A stretch of 64,000 nucleotides of DNA. Source: Ardenticatenales bacterium. Lineage in GTDB: Bacteria > Chloroflexota > Anaerolineae > Ardenticatenales > Ardenticatenaceae. Position numbers and translations under genes: made by a program. The notes under the pieces are model-generated. The model saw nothing but the letters and a program-made list of their open reading frames with translations. It made no database searches and was not told where the DNA came from. The stretch is taken from the NCBI GenBank assembly GCA_020634795.1, contig JACKAZ010000002.1, forward strand, positions 248,001-312,000, written 5' to 3'. Positions 43,984 to 52,278 of the stretch are shown piece by piece; within the stretch, counting starts at the first letter, position 1; every line of letters starts with the position of its first letter.

Positions 43984-44568
43984 ATGAAATTTTGGCAACG
44001 GAAAAAAGCTGAGGCGGCGGAAGCGGTCGAGGAATCCACGCTGGCCGACCGCTACATTGCCGCAGTCGAGGCGCATCGGGCGGAAAAGGACCGTTTCTTC
44101 GGCCAGTCGGGCCACTCACCGCTCGATCAGACGCAGCGTGACACCTTTGAAGGCTTGGCCTATTGGCCGCCCGACCCTGCCTACCAATTCTCGCTGCCAG
44201 TGCAGCGGGACGACCCTCAGACGATTACCTTTCAGACCAGCGACGGGGCCGAGCAGCCGTACAGCCGACTGGGCACCATCAGCCTTCGGGTCGAGGCGGG
44301 GGAGGGGACGTTGGCACTCTACGAGGACGAGTCGGGGGGCCTCTTCTTGCCCTTCCGCGACAGCACGAGCGGCACGGAGAGTTACGGTGCGGGGCGCTAT
44401 TTGGAGCCGCAGTGGATCGACGATACGAGCGTCTTGGTCGATTTCAACCTCGCCTACAACCCCTTTTGCGCCTATTCCTACGACTACAGTTGCCCCCTGC
44501 CCCCCCTCGAGAATTGGCTGCAAATTCCGATCCGCGCCGGGGAGAAAGCGTTCGTTGATGGGGGGTGA
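43984..44568 (+). CDS. DUF1684-family protein
   Basis: A 194-residue soluble protein with the DUF1684 signature: a YWPPDPAYQF segment, GTISLRV, LPFRDSTSGTESYGAGRYLE and the C-terminal NPFCAYSYDYSCPLPPLENWL block. Members are of unknown biochemistry. The ATG at 43984 follows AAAGGAGGAG; the frame upstream to 43918 is unsupported. A charged N-terminal helix (KKAEAAEAVEE) is present. Probably its own unit. Confidence 0.9.
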   Translation: MKFWQRKKAEAAEAVEESTLADRYIAAVEAHRAEKDRFFGQSGHSPLDQTQRDTFEGLAYWPPDPAYQFSLPVQRDDPQTITFQTSDGAEQPYSRLGTISLRVEAGEGTLALYEDESGGLFLPFRDSTSGTESYGAGRYLEPQWIDDTSVLVDFNLAYNPFCAYSYDYSCPLPPLENWLQIPIRAGEKAFVDGG

Positions 44569-44646
44569 GGGCTAGTTTCGCATTTCAGGGCGGGCCAACT
44601 CGCCTCTGGCAGCGTGGATCTTCTGGTCGTCCCTTGTCGGATGAGT

Positions 44647-44805
44647 CTAGCCCAACAGCCGCCATGCGCCGAGCGTCCAGCCAAGCAGGGCCGCGCCACA
44701 ACAGAGCAGCAGCGCGCCGCTCAACAGTGCCCCTGCAACGAGGAGGCCGCGCTGTCGCAGCGCGCTGGGGCGCGGCAGCGCGTGGGGCGAACGACGGTCA
44801 GTCAT
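44647..44805 (-). CDS. Small single-span membrane protein
   Basis: A 52-residue frame starting MTDRRSPHALPRPS, with one strong hydrophobic segment (GLLVAGALLSGALLLCCGAALLGW) and a short tail. It overlaps the nicotinamidase stop by 8 bp, suggesting co-translation. No family recognised; it could be a chance frame. Confidence 0.45.
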   Translation of the reverse strand: MTDRRSPHALPRPSALRQRGLLVAGALLSGALLLCCGAALLGWTLGAWRLLG

Positions 44806-45385
44806 GGCCATTGGCCAGGTCGTCCAGCGTAGTGGCAACGGCCCCCGCATCGATCATCTCGCGCTCGGCATTTGCCACGTCGCCCGCGTTGACCTCGACG
44901 CCCTTCGCCGCGTCGGCCAGGTAGAAAGTCTCGAAGCCGTTTTGCAGGCCATCGAGCACCGTATTTTTCACGCAGTAATCCGTGGCCAAGCCGCCGACGT
45001 AGAGCCGTGTGATACCCCGTTCGCGCAGCGTCTCGGCAAGGTGGGTCCCTTGAAAGCCGCTGTAGGCCTCTTTGTCGCTCTCGGTGCCCTTGCTCACGAT
45101 CGGCGTCCCTGCGGGCAATGCGAGCCGGTAATCGAAGGCGGCCCCCTTCGATCCCTGTACACAGTGGCGCGGCCACATGCCCCCTTCGGAGGCGAAGGAA
45201 CTGTGCCCCTCGGGATGCCAATCGCGCGTGGCGTAGATCGCGCCGCCCTCGCCTTCGAACCGCTCGATATAGCGGTTGAGTACGGGAATCACCCCGTCCC
45301 CTTCCGACACGGCCAACGCGCCTCCGGGCAGAAAATCGTTCTGCACATCCACGATGATCAGTGCACTTCGTTCGTCGATTGACAT
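44798..45385 (-). CDS. pncA: Nicotinamidase
   Basis: A 195-residue isochorismatase-fold hydrolase converting nicotinamide to nicotinate for NAD salvage. The catalytic triad is visible: Asp in IIVDVQNDF, Lys in VQGSKGAAF and Cys in DYCVKNT; the metal motif is DWHPEGH. FLPGGALAV is a typical nicotinamidase block. The ATG at 45385 (MSIDERSALIIVDVQ) follows GAGGGAG; the longer frame passes through a heptamer repeat and is not real. Confidence 0.94.
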   Translation of the reverse strand: MSIDERSALIIVDVQNDFLPGGALAVSEGDGVIPVLNRYIERFEGEGGAIYATRDWHPEGHSSFASEGGMWPRHCVQGSKGAAFDYRLALPAGTPIVSKGTESDKEAYSGFQGTHLAETLRERGITRLYVGGLATDYCVKNTVLDGLQNGFETFYLADAAKGVEVNAGDVANAEREMIDAGAVATTLDDLANGHD

Positions 45386-45663
45386 AATCGCTCCCTCTTG
45401 ATGAATCGGATTAGGTTGAGGGGATGGTAGGGCGAAGGGGCGTTGTCGGTCAAGTGGGGGGATGGCGACTGGCGCGTAGGGCAAGGTGCAAGGTGCAAGG
45501 TGCAAGGTGCAAGGTGCAAGGGGCATGGGGCATGGGGCGATTTCGTCGCCATTCCAGGCCCCTTGCGTCGTGATCGAGGTGCGATGAAGGCGGAGATTGC
45601 ACCGTGATGCACGGCGTTTGCGCGGGTTCACAAGGGCGAACTCCTCCGCGCCCCCGTTCCCAA
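45386..45663. other. Intergenic region between pncA and the protease gene
   Basis: No gene seen; it is dominated by the heptamer array at 45479-45539. Confidence 0.5.
45479..45539. repeat. Heptamer array GCAAGGT / GCATGGG
   Basis: Five to six tandem GCAAGGT heptamers run into GGCATGG heptamers. The motif is a one-base relative of the GGTGCAT array at 7427-7513. Confidence 0.9.
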
Positions 45664-45696
45664 AAGAACAGCCCCGCAGCAATCGCTACGGGGCTG
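45664..45696 (-). terminator. Terminator of the reprolysin-like protease gene
   Basis: On the minus strand CAGCCCCG, a 12-nt loop and CGGGGCTG are followed by TTCTTTTG, about 20 bp after the stop. Confidence 0.85.
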
Positions 45697-45717
45697 AGGA
45701 GACGACGGGCTGATGAG

Positions 45718-47808
45718 CTAGGCGCTCTGTCGGCGGCGCAGCGCCACGAAGCCGACCACTACGGTCAGCCCCAGCAGCGCGGCGAGCGCGCCCGCGAGTG
45801 AGCCGCTGTTCGAGGCCGAGAAGGCGCTCTGTTGAACGGCCGAGGTGGAGCTTTCGACCAGAATATCGACATTGTTGATGTCGAAGAAGATGTTGTCGGA
45901 GCAGATCACCTTGACGCGACCGGTGGTCGTGTTCACGTTCGGCACGGTGATCGCTTCACTGCCATCGTTGGGGGTGGCCGCGAGCAACTCGCTGTCGAAG
46001 GTATAGCCGCCATCGCTCGAGAAGAGGATGTCGACGTTGGCGCAGCTCACCGGCGCGGCGGTGGTGTTCGCCACGTCCCACGTGATGGTTTCAGAGGTGT
46101 TGCCGACCCACGAGGTTGCCGTGTTCTGCGAACTTACCAAGAACGGGCCAGCGGTGTTTACAACGGTGTGATCGACCGTATCCCACGCGATGCCACCTGA
46201 ACCCGGATGGTTGTCGCGCACGACCAAGCGGAAGGTCAGGTTACGGTTGGTCGTCGGCAGCGATTCGCCGAAGGTGGTGGTGTTGTTCAGGATGTCGTCG
46301 AGTTTCGGCAGCGTGCGCACCGGCGAGGCCGTCGCTTCGAAGGAGCGGAAGATGGCGCGCGTGCCATCATCGGTGTTGGGCGGTGCTGCGGCACCCGCAT
46401 CGAACTGTTCCCAGTTGTAGGTCAGCGGATCGCCGTCGGCATCCGTGCCTGCGCCCGTCAGCTCGAAATACGTTTGCGCAGGAATCGTGTAGCCGTCGCC
46501 CGCGTCTGCCGTCGGCGGCGTGTTGCCCGTGCTGGTGATGTTGGCGCAACTGTTCCCACCACCCGATTGCGAGAAGTTCACCATCTCTTGCAGGCTGATC
46601 GAGTGGAAATAAGGGTCACTGTTCGATTGGAGATTCTCCGACCCGCAGATACCGGCGTAGGCTTGGATCGTCGAGCCACTGCCCGGCTCCATCGCGGTCG
46701 ACGCGTTGCGGTTACCGCCGCCACAGGCGTTGGTGGTGCCGTTGAAGGTGTGGTTGCCACCGTACTGGTGTCCCATTTCGTGGGCCACGTAATCCACATC
46801 GAACGGATCGCCAACGGGGTTCGGGCTACCGGTGACACCCCGCGCCTTGGTCCCCGCGTTGCAGACCGAGGCGAGGAAGGCAACGCCCCCACCGCCCGTG
46901 CTGAAGACATGGCCGATGTCGTAGTTGGCGCTACCGATCACGGCATCCAAGTTGGCTTGGTTCTGGGCCAGCATCGCGAAGCCATCGTTGTTGGTATAGG
47001 GGTCGGTATTCGGGTCCGTGTAGACGATCAGATCGTTGTTGGCGATCAGCAACATGCGGATCGAGAGGTCGTTCTCGTAGATCCCGTTGACGCGGTTCAT
47101 CGTGGTGGTGATAGCCGCCAAGCCATTAGCAACCGTGCCACCGTGGTAGATCGTGTACTCACCTGTGGCGGCCATCGCCAGCCTGTAGCTGCGCAATTGT
47201 TCGCCCGTGTTGAATGATGCCGGGCCTTCCGCTAGGGCCGCGCCCACCGCCTCTCCCAGTACCCCTTCTTCGTTCAGGGGCGATGTGGGTGTCGCGTCGT
47301 GCTTCCAGTAGACGAGGTAGTGCACCGTATCATCCAGTTGGTAGGGAGCGATGTAGGCGGTCCCCGCGTCGCTCCAAATCACGGCGTTGAAGCCCAAGGC
47401 CGTCAGGTCGAAGCGCGCCCGCAGCGAGGGGTCGCTGGCGCTGGTGCCGTAATAGGTGTGGAAATCGGGGTATTTCGCGGCCAGCCCCGCTTCCAACATC
47501 GCATATTCCGTGGCGCTCACATCGACGAAGCTGCCGTTGGGCAGTGGCAACGCCAGCGCAAGGGCGGGATTGTCACTCCCTTCGCGGGGAGCAGCGCTGA
47601 GCAGATCGCGCAGCGCGCCGAAATCGGCGCTGTAGGTCAGATACGTGTCAGCCCGATAAGTGGCTTGACCCGCAGCGGGAATCGTGCTCTCGTCGATTTG
47701 GCTCCAAACGTTCGCGGCCCCTTCGGCAGAGACCGAGGGCTGCGCGGCTGTGGAAGAGGCCAAGACGAGCAAGAGCGCCGCGACCATGAAGAATAAGAAT
47801 TTACGCAT
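45718..47808 (-). CDS. Secreted reprolysin-like zinc metalloprotease with C-terminal anchor
   Basis: A 696-residue protein: signal peptide (LFFMVAALLLVLASSTAAQ), a propeptide-like region, then a metzincin domain with the full motif HEMGHQYGGNH (HExxHxxGxxH) near residue 360. Beta-sandwich-like regions follow (DAGDGYTIPAQTYFELTG; TWDVANTTAAPVSC), then a membrane helix and RRRQ tail (about 670-696). Likely an extracellular, cell-attached protease. The start at 47808 (MRKFLFFM) has AAAGGAG; the longer frame is unsupported. Its C-terminal anchor matches that of the protease at 2-775. Confidence 0.92.
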   Translation of the reverse strand: MRKFLFFMVAALLLVLASSTAAQPSVSAEGAANVWSQIDESTIPAAGQATYRADTYLTYSADFGALRDLLSAAPREGSDNPALALALPLPNGSFVDVSATEYAMLEAGLAAKYPDFHTYYGTSASDPSLRARFDLTALGFNAVIWSDAGTAYIAPYQLDDTVHYLVYWKHDATPTSPLNEEGVLGEAVGAALAEGPASFNTGEQLRSYRLAMAATGEYTIYHGGTVANGLAAITTTMNRVNGIYENDLSIRMLLIANNDLIVYTDPNTDPYTNNDGFAMLAQNQANLDAVIGSANYDIGHVFSTGGGGVAFLASVCNAGTKARGVTGSPNPVGDPFDVDYVAHEMGHQYGGNHTFNGTTNACGGGNRNASTAMEPGSGSTIQAYAGICGSENLQSNSDPYFHSISLQEMVNFSQSGGGNSCANITSTGNTPPTADAGDGYTIPAQTYFELTGAGTDADGDPLTYNWEQFDAGAAAPPNTDDGTRAIFRSFEATASPVRTLPKLDDILNNTTTFGESLPTTNRNLTFRLVVRDNHPGSGGIAWDTVDHTVVNTAGPFLVSSQNTATSWVGNTSETITWDVANTTAAPVSCANVDILFSSDGGYTFDSELLAATPNDGSEAITVPNVNTTTGRVKVICSDNIFFDINNVDILVESSTSAVQQSAFSASNSGSLAGALAALLGLTVVVGFVALRRRQSA

Positions 47809-48001
47809 AGAGAGGCTCCTTTGTGAGGGACAGGTTGACAGCGAGCATGGGGTCACATTGCGTCCTGTCGGGGAGGCAAGCCTGTGGCACGACACAGTGC
47901 GACGGTGAACTTCCAATGCTATACTTGCATTGGGCGGGAAAAGTGACAGGGGCTGTCACTTGCGCCAGAGATAATAGCGCCAACCTGTCATGAGGGAAAA
48001 G

Positions 48002-48385
48002 ATGGCTAACAACAAGGCTTTGCTGCTCTACGACGGCCACTGACGCTTCTGACGCGCCGCGATGCGTCTCGTGAAGATGCTCGACTGGCGTGGGCGGCTG
48101 GAGGTCGCTCCCAATCAAGAAGAAGCGGCCCGCATACGTGCGGGCTTGAATGAGACAGAGGCGGCGGAGGCAGCTTGGCTGCTACTGCCTAATGGCACGC
48201 GCTATCGTGGCATGTCGGCCATCTGGGCGGCGCTTGCCGTCGCCCTGCCCGTTGTGGGCGATCTGGGGCTGGCGATCTACCATCTGCCACTGATGCGTCC
48301 CTTACAAGATCGAGGCTACGACTGGATTGCCGCGAACCGTAGTAAGCTGACCCAGCTATTGCGCCTTCCGCCAGATGGCGAATGA
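48002..48385 (+). CDS. Candidate selenoprotein: DCC-family thiol-disulfide oxidoreductase (DUF393) with UxxU
   Basis: Read through two in-frame TGA codons (48041-48043 and 48050-48052), the frame gives a 127-residue DUF393/DCC-family protein. The N-terminus is MANNKALLLYDGH-U-RF-U-RAAMRL, where the family has YDGxCxxC; both TGA codons fall exactly on the two catalytic cysteines. The rest is intact, with a C-terminal LRLPPDGE and stop. GAGGGA precedes the ATG at proper spacing. A SECIS-like hairpin begins in the codon after the second TGA. Ordinary calling would give only a fragment from 48062. Alternatives are a Cys-to-stop double mutation (pseudogene) or sequencing errors. No sel genes lie in this window. 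Confidence 0.75.
48053..48092 (+). promoter_or_regulatory. SECIS-like hairpin immediately downstream of the two TGA codons
   Basis: Stem CGCGCC/GGCGUG (48053-48058 with 48087-48092), then CGA/UCG (48060-48062 with 48081-48083) and GCGUC/GAUGC (48064-48068 with 48076-48080, one G-U pair), closing on the 7-nt loop UCGUGAA. The loop contains GU, as in bacterial SECIS loops, and begins 16 nt after the second TGA and 25 nt after the first, near the distance known for bacterial SECIS elements. One element could serve both codons. Confidence 0.6.
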
Positions 48386-48398
48386 TGCACGACTCAAC

Positions 48399-48428
48399 TT
48401 GTAGGAAACCTCCCTTTCATGTTATGCT
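48399..48428 (+). promoter_or_regulatory. Possible mscL promoter
   Basis: TTGTAG and TATGCT are separated by 18 bp, about 120 bp before the mscL start and after the selenoprotein stop. Confidence 0.4.
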
Positions 48429-48545
48429 ATCGTGCGTGAGGCTTAGTTCGCCCGATGTTGCCCCAAGAAGTTGGGAAGCGTGCGGCATGATGGCTCACAC
48501 CAGCGAGTCGCATCATCACCTCTCCCCCACGAAAGGAACCTTACA

Positions 48546-48905
48546 ATGTTAGATGGATTCAAAGCCTTCATCATGCGTGGTAACCTGATCGAATTGGCCG
48601 TGGCCTTCATCATGGGTGCTGCCTTCGCCACGGTCGTCACGGCCTTCACCGATATTATCATCGAACTGCTGGCGAAAGCGGGCGGCGCCCCCAACTTCGA
48701 TGGGTGGCAGCCAGCAGGGCTAACCACGGTCGGCCCCTTCCTCAGCGCGCTGGTCGCCTTCTTGTTGATGGCGTTCGTCGTCTACTACTTCATCGTGAAG
48801 CCCTACGAAGCGGTCAAAGCCCGCTACACCACTGAAGAGGCCGCCGCCGAAGATCCGCAGCTTGCTCTGCTGAAGGATATCCGCGACGCCCTGCGCGCCC
48901 GCTAG
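48546..48905 (+). CDS. mscL: Large-conductance mechanosensitive channel
   Basis: A 119-residue channel that opens under membrane tension to release solutes on osmotic downshift. It has the amphipathic N-terminus (MLDGFKAFIMRGNLIELAVAFIMGAAFATVV), the pore helix with the small-residue pattern, a periplasmic loop, the second helix (GPFLSALVAFLLMAFVVYYFIVKP) and the C-terminal helix ending LLKDIRDALRAR. The start at 48546 is set by MLDGFKAF and an AAAGGA upstream; the longer frame is unsupported. Confidence 0.96.
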   Translation: MLDGFKAFIMRGNLIELAVAFIMGAAFATVVTAFTDIIIELLAKAGGAPNFDGWQPAGLTTVGPFLSALVAFLLMAFVVYYFIVKPYEAVKARYTTEEAAAEDPQLALLKDIRDALRAR

Positions 48906-49475
48906 TCATCGATACGCACGTCTTGCTGGCGCTGGCTATCAACGCTGAAAAGTCGGTCACGCTCGGCCTTTGGCGGTACGTCGTACCCTAATGTTGCAGT
49001 TCGGGATGCCCAACTGCATGATGCCCCCGACGAATGGGGGCGTTTTTGTTTGGGGGGGCCATCCGAGTGGCGCGGCGATGAGCCGGATCGGTCGCACCCC
49101 GTGGGTGATGATGCGGTCACCCCCGGCTGTGCCTCTACCGTGCTGCGTCATCGCCTCAATTCTCTCCCTTGTCCCTGTACAGGCGGACCTTCTGTCCACC
49201 CCTTTGTCTCTTTTAGGTTGTTCCTCGCCCCGTTCCCTGACGGTTTGACGACCGCGATGATGTGGGGTATCCTTTAAGGTTGAGTTTGACATAAAATCTA
49301 TAACGCTTTATCTCTCAGGGTCGATCCCTGCATGGCGTTGATCGGGCATTAGGCAGTACCGGTCGCACGATTTGGGGTGATCGGCTACCTAGGCCTCTAA
49401 CATCCCATCGTTACGGCTCCACCCAGAGTTTGGATGATCTGCCTGAGAGATGAGCCAGAACCAAAGGAAGGAACG
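48906..49475. other. Intergenic region between mscL and the P450 gene
   Basis: I see no gene. It contains one terminator (49023-49047) and, near 49278-49300, an A/T-rich stretch with TTGACA and TATAAC that are too close (7 bp) to make one promoter. A 111-residue minus-strand frame at 48957-49292 is Arg-rich and has no supporting features. Confidence 0.5.
49023..49047 (+). terminator. Intrinsic terminator after mscL
   Basis: GCCCCC, a 7-nt loop and GGGGGC followed by GTTTTTG, about 120 bp after the mscL stop. Confidence 0.8.
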
Positions 49476-50843
49476 ATGAAACCCTTACCGCCCGCCATGC
49501 GCGGGCTGCCCTTGGTGGGTAATGTGTTGGACTTTGCGCGGGACCGCAACCAGTTTCTGCGCAAGGGATATGAACAACTCGGCCCCATCTACGCTTTCAA
49601 GCTGGCCACCCAACCCGTCGTATTGCTGGTCGGCCCAGAGTATCACAAGTTCTTCTTCACCGAGACCGACAAAACGCTCGATATGGAGAAACCCTACGAC
49701 CAACTCGCCGCCACGTTGGGCAAAGTGGCCTTTCTGGCGGGCAAGGAGATCTATCAGAACCAACACCCAATCCTCTACGCGCCCTTCCACCCCAAGAAGA
49801 TGGCACAGTACGTCGAGGTGATGCAGCGCGAAGTACAGCGCTGGATCGACGCCTTGCCCGATGAGGGGGTCATCGACATCAGCGCCGAAATGGGCACGCT
49901 GGTGCAGACCGTGGCAGGCACCGCGCTGATGGGCGATGAATTCCAGCGGCGCCACGGCAAGGAGTTCTGGCAGTACTACGACATTTTGGGCAAGAGTCTG
50001 AGCTTGGTCGTGCCACCCCACTGGCCGCTCCCCCGCAACATCCGGCGCGAGCGGGCCAAAGCCGCCATGCGCCAGATGCTGATCCCTATTATCCAAGAGC
50101 GTCGCCAACATCCCGAAGCCTACGATGACTTTCTGCAAGATTTTGTCAGCACCCAGTGCCGCGATGGGGCGCCCGCCGATGATGAAACGATCAGCGCTTT
50201 GCTGCGGGCGCTCATGTTCGCCAGCCATGAAACGACCGCGGGCCAGTCGGCCTGGACGATCATCGAGCTGCTGCGCCATCCTGACTACCGACGACTCGTC
50301 GAAGCGGAAATCGATGCCAACCTCCCCATCGGCCAGCCGGTGGATGGGCGTGCCCTTCGCGCCCTCGAACATGTCTACTGGGCCGTGCGCGAGGTCGAAC
50401 GGCTGCACCCCTCCGCCGACACCCTGCTGCGGGCGGTGGAAGAGGAGGCAGAGCTTGGCGGCTACCGCATCCCTGAAGGATGGTTCCTGATGGTGGCGGC
50501 GAACATTTCCCATCGCCTGCCCGAACTCTTCACGTCACCAAACCGCTTCGATCCGCTACGCTTTGCGCCGGATCGTGCCGAAGACAAGCAACATGGCTAC
50601 ACCTTGATCGGCTTCGGCGGCGGCAAACACAAATGCGCGGGCATGAACTTTGCCAACAACGAGATGATGGTCATCACGGCGCTGCTCTTCCAACAGCTCG
50701 ACATGGTGTTGCTGACCAAAGAGCCACAGCTCACCTACGGCAAAGGGGCCAGCCGCCCCGAAGCGACCGCCGTGCGTTACCGACGGCGCGCCACGCCGCT
50801 GGGCATTGCGCCAACCCCTGCCGAAGCGTTTGTACAGGGCTAA
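49476..50843 (+). CDS. Cytochrome P450 (CYP51-like class)
   Basis: A 455-residue heme monooxygenase. The N-terminus has the proline-rich PPAMRGLPLVGN hinge without a membrane anchor. The I-helix oxygen motif is ASHETTAGQ, the ExxR motif lies in VREVERLHPSADTLLR, and the heme loop is FGFGGGKHKCAGMNFA-like (FGGGKHKCAGM; ligand about Cys387). HETTA and KHKCAGMNFA resemble the CYP51 and related bacterial clades, but the substrate cannot be told; no sterol or terpene genes adjoin. Redox partners are not in the window. ATG at 49476 after AAAGGAAGG. Confidence 0.92.
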   Translation: MKPLPPAMRGLPLVGNVLDFARDRNQFLRKGYEQLGPIYAFKLATQPVVLLVGPEYHKFFFTETDKTLDMEKPYDQLAATLGKVAFLAGKEIYQNQHPILYAPFHPKKMAQYVEVMQREVQRWIDALPDEGVIDISAEMGTLVQTVAGTALMGDEFQRRHGKEFWQYYDILGKSLSLVVPPHWPLPRNIRRERAKAAMRQMLIPIIQERRQHPEAYDDFLQDFVSTQCRDGAPADDETISALLRALMFASHETTAGQSAWTIIELLRHPDYRRLVEAEIDANLPIGQPVDGRALRALEHVYWAVREVERLHPSADTLLRAVEEEAELGGYRIPEGWFLMVAANISHRLPELFTSPNRFDPLRFAPDRAEDKQHGYTLIGFGGGKHKCAGMNFANNEMMVITALLFQQLDMVLLTKEPQLTYGKGASRPEATAVRYRRRATPLGIAPTPAEAFVQG

Positions 50844-50888
50844 GGAGACCGACAGTGCGCCAACCCCTATGCGCTAGAAAGAGCACAG

Positions 50889-51599
50889 ATGTCGTCTCCC
50901 GATCCCGCTGATCCGCTGGCCGAAAAAGCGATCACCGTTCACGAACGGCTGGCGCCCGTCTACGGCGCGCCGATCCCCTTCTTCAGCAGCAAAGATCCGT
51001 TGAGCGAGTTGGTCAGTGCCCTGCTCAGCCATCGGACCCGCAACGCGCAGAGCGGCGCCGCCTATCGCCGTCTGCGCGAACGGCTGCCCACCTGGGAACA
51101 GGTGCGCGACGCGGACAGTGCCGACGTGGAAGCCGCGATCACGGGCGTGAACTGGCCGGAGCAGAAGGCGCCACGCATTCAGAGCGTCCTACGCGAAATC
51201 AGCGAGCGGCGGAACGGCCTGCTGTCGCTCGACTTTTTGAGCGAGATGTCGGTCGTCGATGCCCGTGCATGGCTCGAGGCGATCCATGGCATTGGCCCCA
51301 AGACGAGTGCCGCAGTCCTGCTTTTCAGCACACTGCGTATGGCGGCTCTGCCCGTGGACAGCCATCATCACCGCGTCGCGCAGCGGCTGGGGTTGATTGG
51401 GCCGACGGTGGGGACGGCGGCCTCCCACGCGCTGCTGGAAGCGCAGCTACCCGCCACGTGGGGGGCGCAAGCGATCTACGACAACCACGAACTGTTGATG
51501 TTTCACGGGCAGCGCGTCTGCCACTACCGCAATCCTACGTGCAGCCGTTGCGTGTTGGTCGATCTCTGTGACTTTTATCGGGCGAATCAGGGTGAATAG
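50889..51599 (+). CDS. EndoIII-like DNA glycosylase with [4Fe-4S] cluster, first paralogue
   Basis: A 236-residue HhH-GPD superfamily protein. The helix-hairpin-helix HGIGPKTSAAVLL contains the lysine position of bifunctional glycosylases, and the catalytic Asp is in LPVDSHHHRVAQRLG. The C-terminal CHYRNPTCSRCVLVDLC gives C-x6-C-x2-C-x5-C for a [4Fe-4S] cluster. It presumably removes oxidised pyrimidines or related bases. It begins 45 bp after the P450 gene. A second member of the family lies one gene downstream. Confidence 0.9.
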   Translation: MSSPDPADPLAEKAITVHERLAPVYGAPIPFFSSKDPLSELVSALLSHRTRNAQSGAAYRRLRERLPTWEQVRDADSADVEAAITGVNWPEQKAPRIQSVLREISERRNGLLSLDFLSEMSVVDARAWLEAIHGIGPKTSAAVLLFSTLRMAALPVDSHHHRVAQRLGLIGPTVGTAASHALLEAQLPATWGAQAIYDNHELLMFHGQRVCHYRNPTCSRCVLVDLCDFYRANQGE

Positions 51600-51666
51600 G
51601 CGCTCAGCGAGGCGGTAATCGCCACGGGTGTGCGCAGAATCCGGACCAAGAGAGGAGAGGCGCGGG

Positions 51667-52245
51667 ATGGCGATGCGTATCATCAAGGGCAGAAAGAGGA
51701 CGCGCCTCTTGGTAGGGGTAGTGCTGTTCATGCTGGCGGCTTGTTCGGGCGGCAGTTCTGGCGGGGTCGGGGACGAAGCGAGCAGGCCTTCGGTGATGGA
51801 GCAGCCTACCCCGACCGTGGCACAGGGTGTGGAGGCAGCGACCACTGCGATTCCCACGTCGCGCAACGTCGCCGATGTGCGCTCGGTCGTGTCCTCGGGC
51901 GAGCCAGGGGCCTACCGCTTTGCTGTCGAGATCGCCAGCCCCGACAGCGGCTGCGATCAGTATGCCGACTGGTGGGAGGTGCTGAGCGAGGAGGGGACGC
52001 TGCTTTATCGCCGTATCCTCGCGCACAGCCATGTCGACGAGCAACCCTTTGTGCGCTCGGGCGCTCCGATTCCGATTGAGGCGGCGACGGTCGTCTGGGT
52101 GCGCGCCCACATGAACAACGGGGGCTACGGGGGCGTGGCGCTGCGGGGCAGCGTAGCGTCGGGCTTTGTGGCGGCGCCGCTGGACTCCGAGTTCGCGGCT
52201 GAGGTGGCGCAGGAAGCTCCGTTACCCCGCGGCTGTGATTTTTAA
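51667..52245 (+). CDS. Small lipoprotein of unknown function
   Basis: A 192-residue exported protein with a basic N-terminus, hydrophobic core and lipobox (LFMLAACSGG, Cys near 26), followed by a Pro/Thr/Ala linker and a compact domain of about 130 residues. Two cysteines in the domain (SGCDQY, PRGCDF) could form a disulfide. No family recognised. It lies between two EndoIII-like genes; whether they share a transcript is unclear. Confidence 0.75.
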   Translation: MAMRIIKGRKRTRLLVGVVLFMLAACSGGSSGGVGDEASRPSVMEQPTPTVAQGVEAATTAIPTSRNVADVRSVVSSGEPGAYRFAVEIASPDSGCDQYADWWEVLSEEGTLLYRRILAHSHVDEQPFVRSGAPIPIEAATVVWVRAHMNNGGYGGVALRGSVASGFVAAPLDSEFAAEVAQEAPLPRGCDF

Positions 52246-52278
52246 CCGATCCGTATCGGTGCATAGGCGATTTTTGCG

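Noticed and set aside
48002..48385. Genome-wide recoding of TGA as tryptophan or glycine
   Set aside because: Many complete genes here end in TGA at the expected length (e.g. 34138, 41528, 58789), so TGA is a normal stop; only context-specific read-through fits.
48957..49292. 111-residue minus-strand frame between mscL and the P450 gene
   Set aside because: No ribosome binding site, Arg-rich composition, and it runs through the terminator at 49023-49047.
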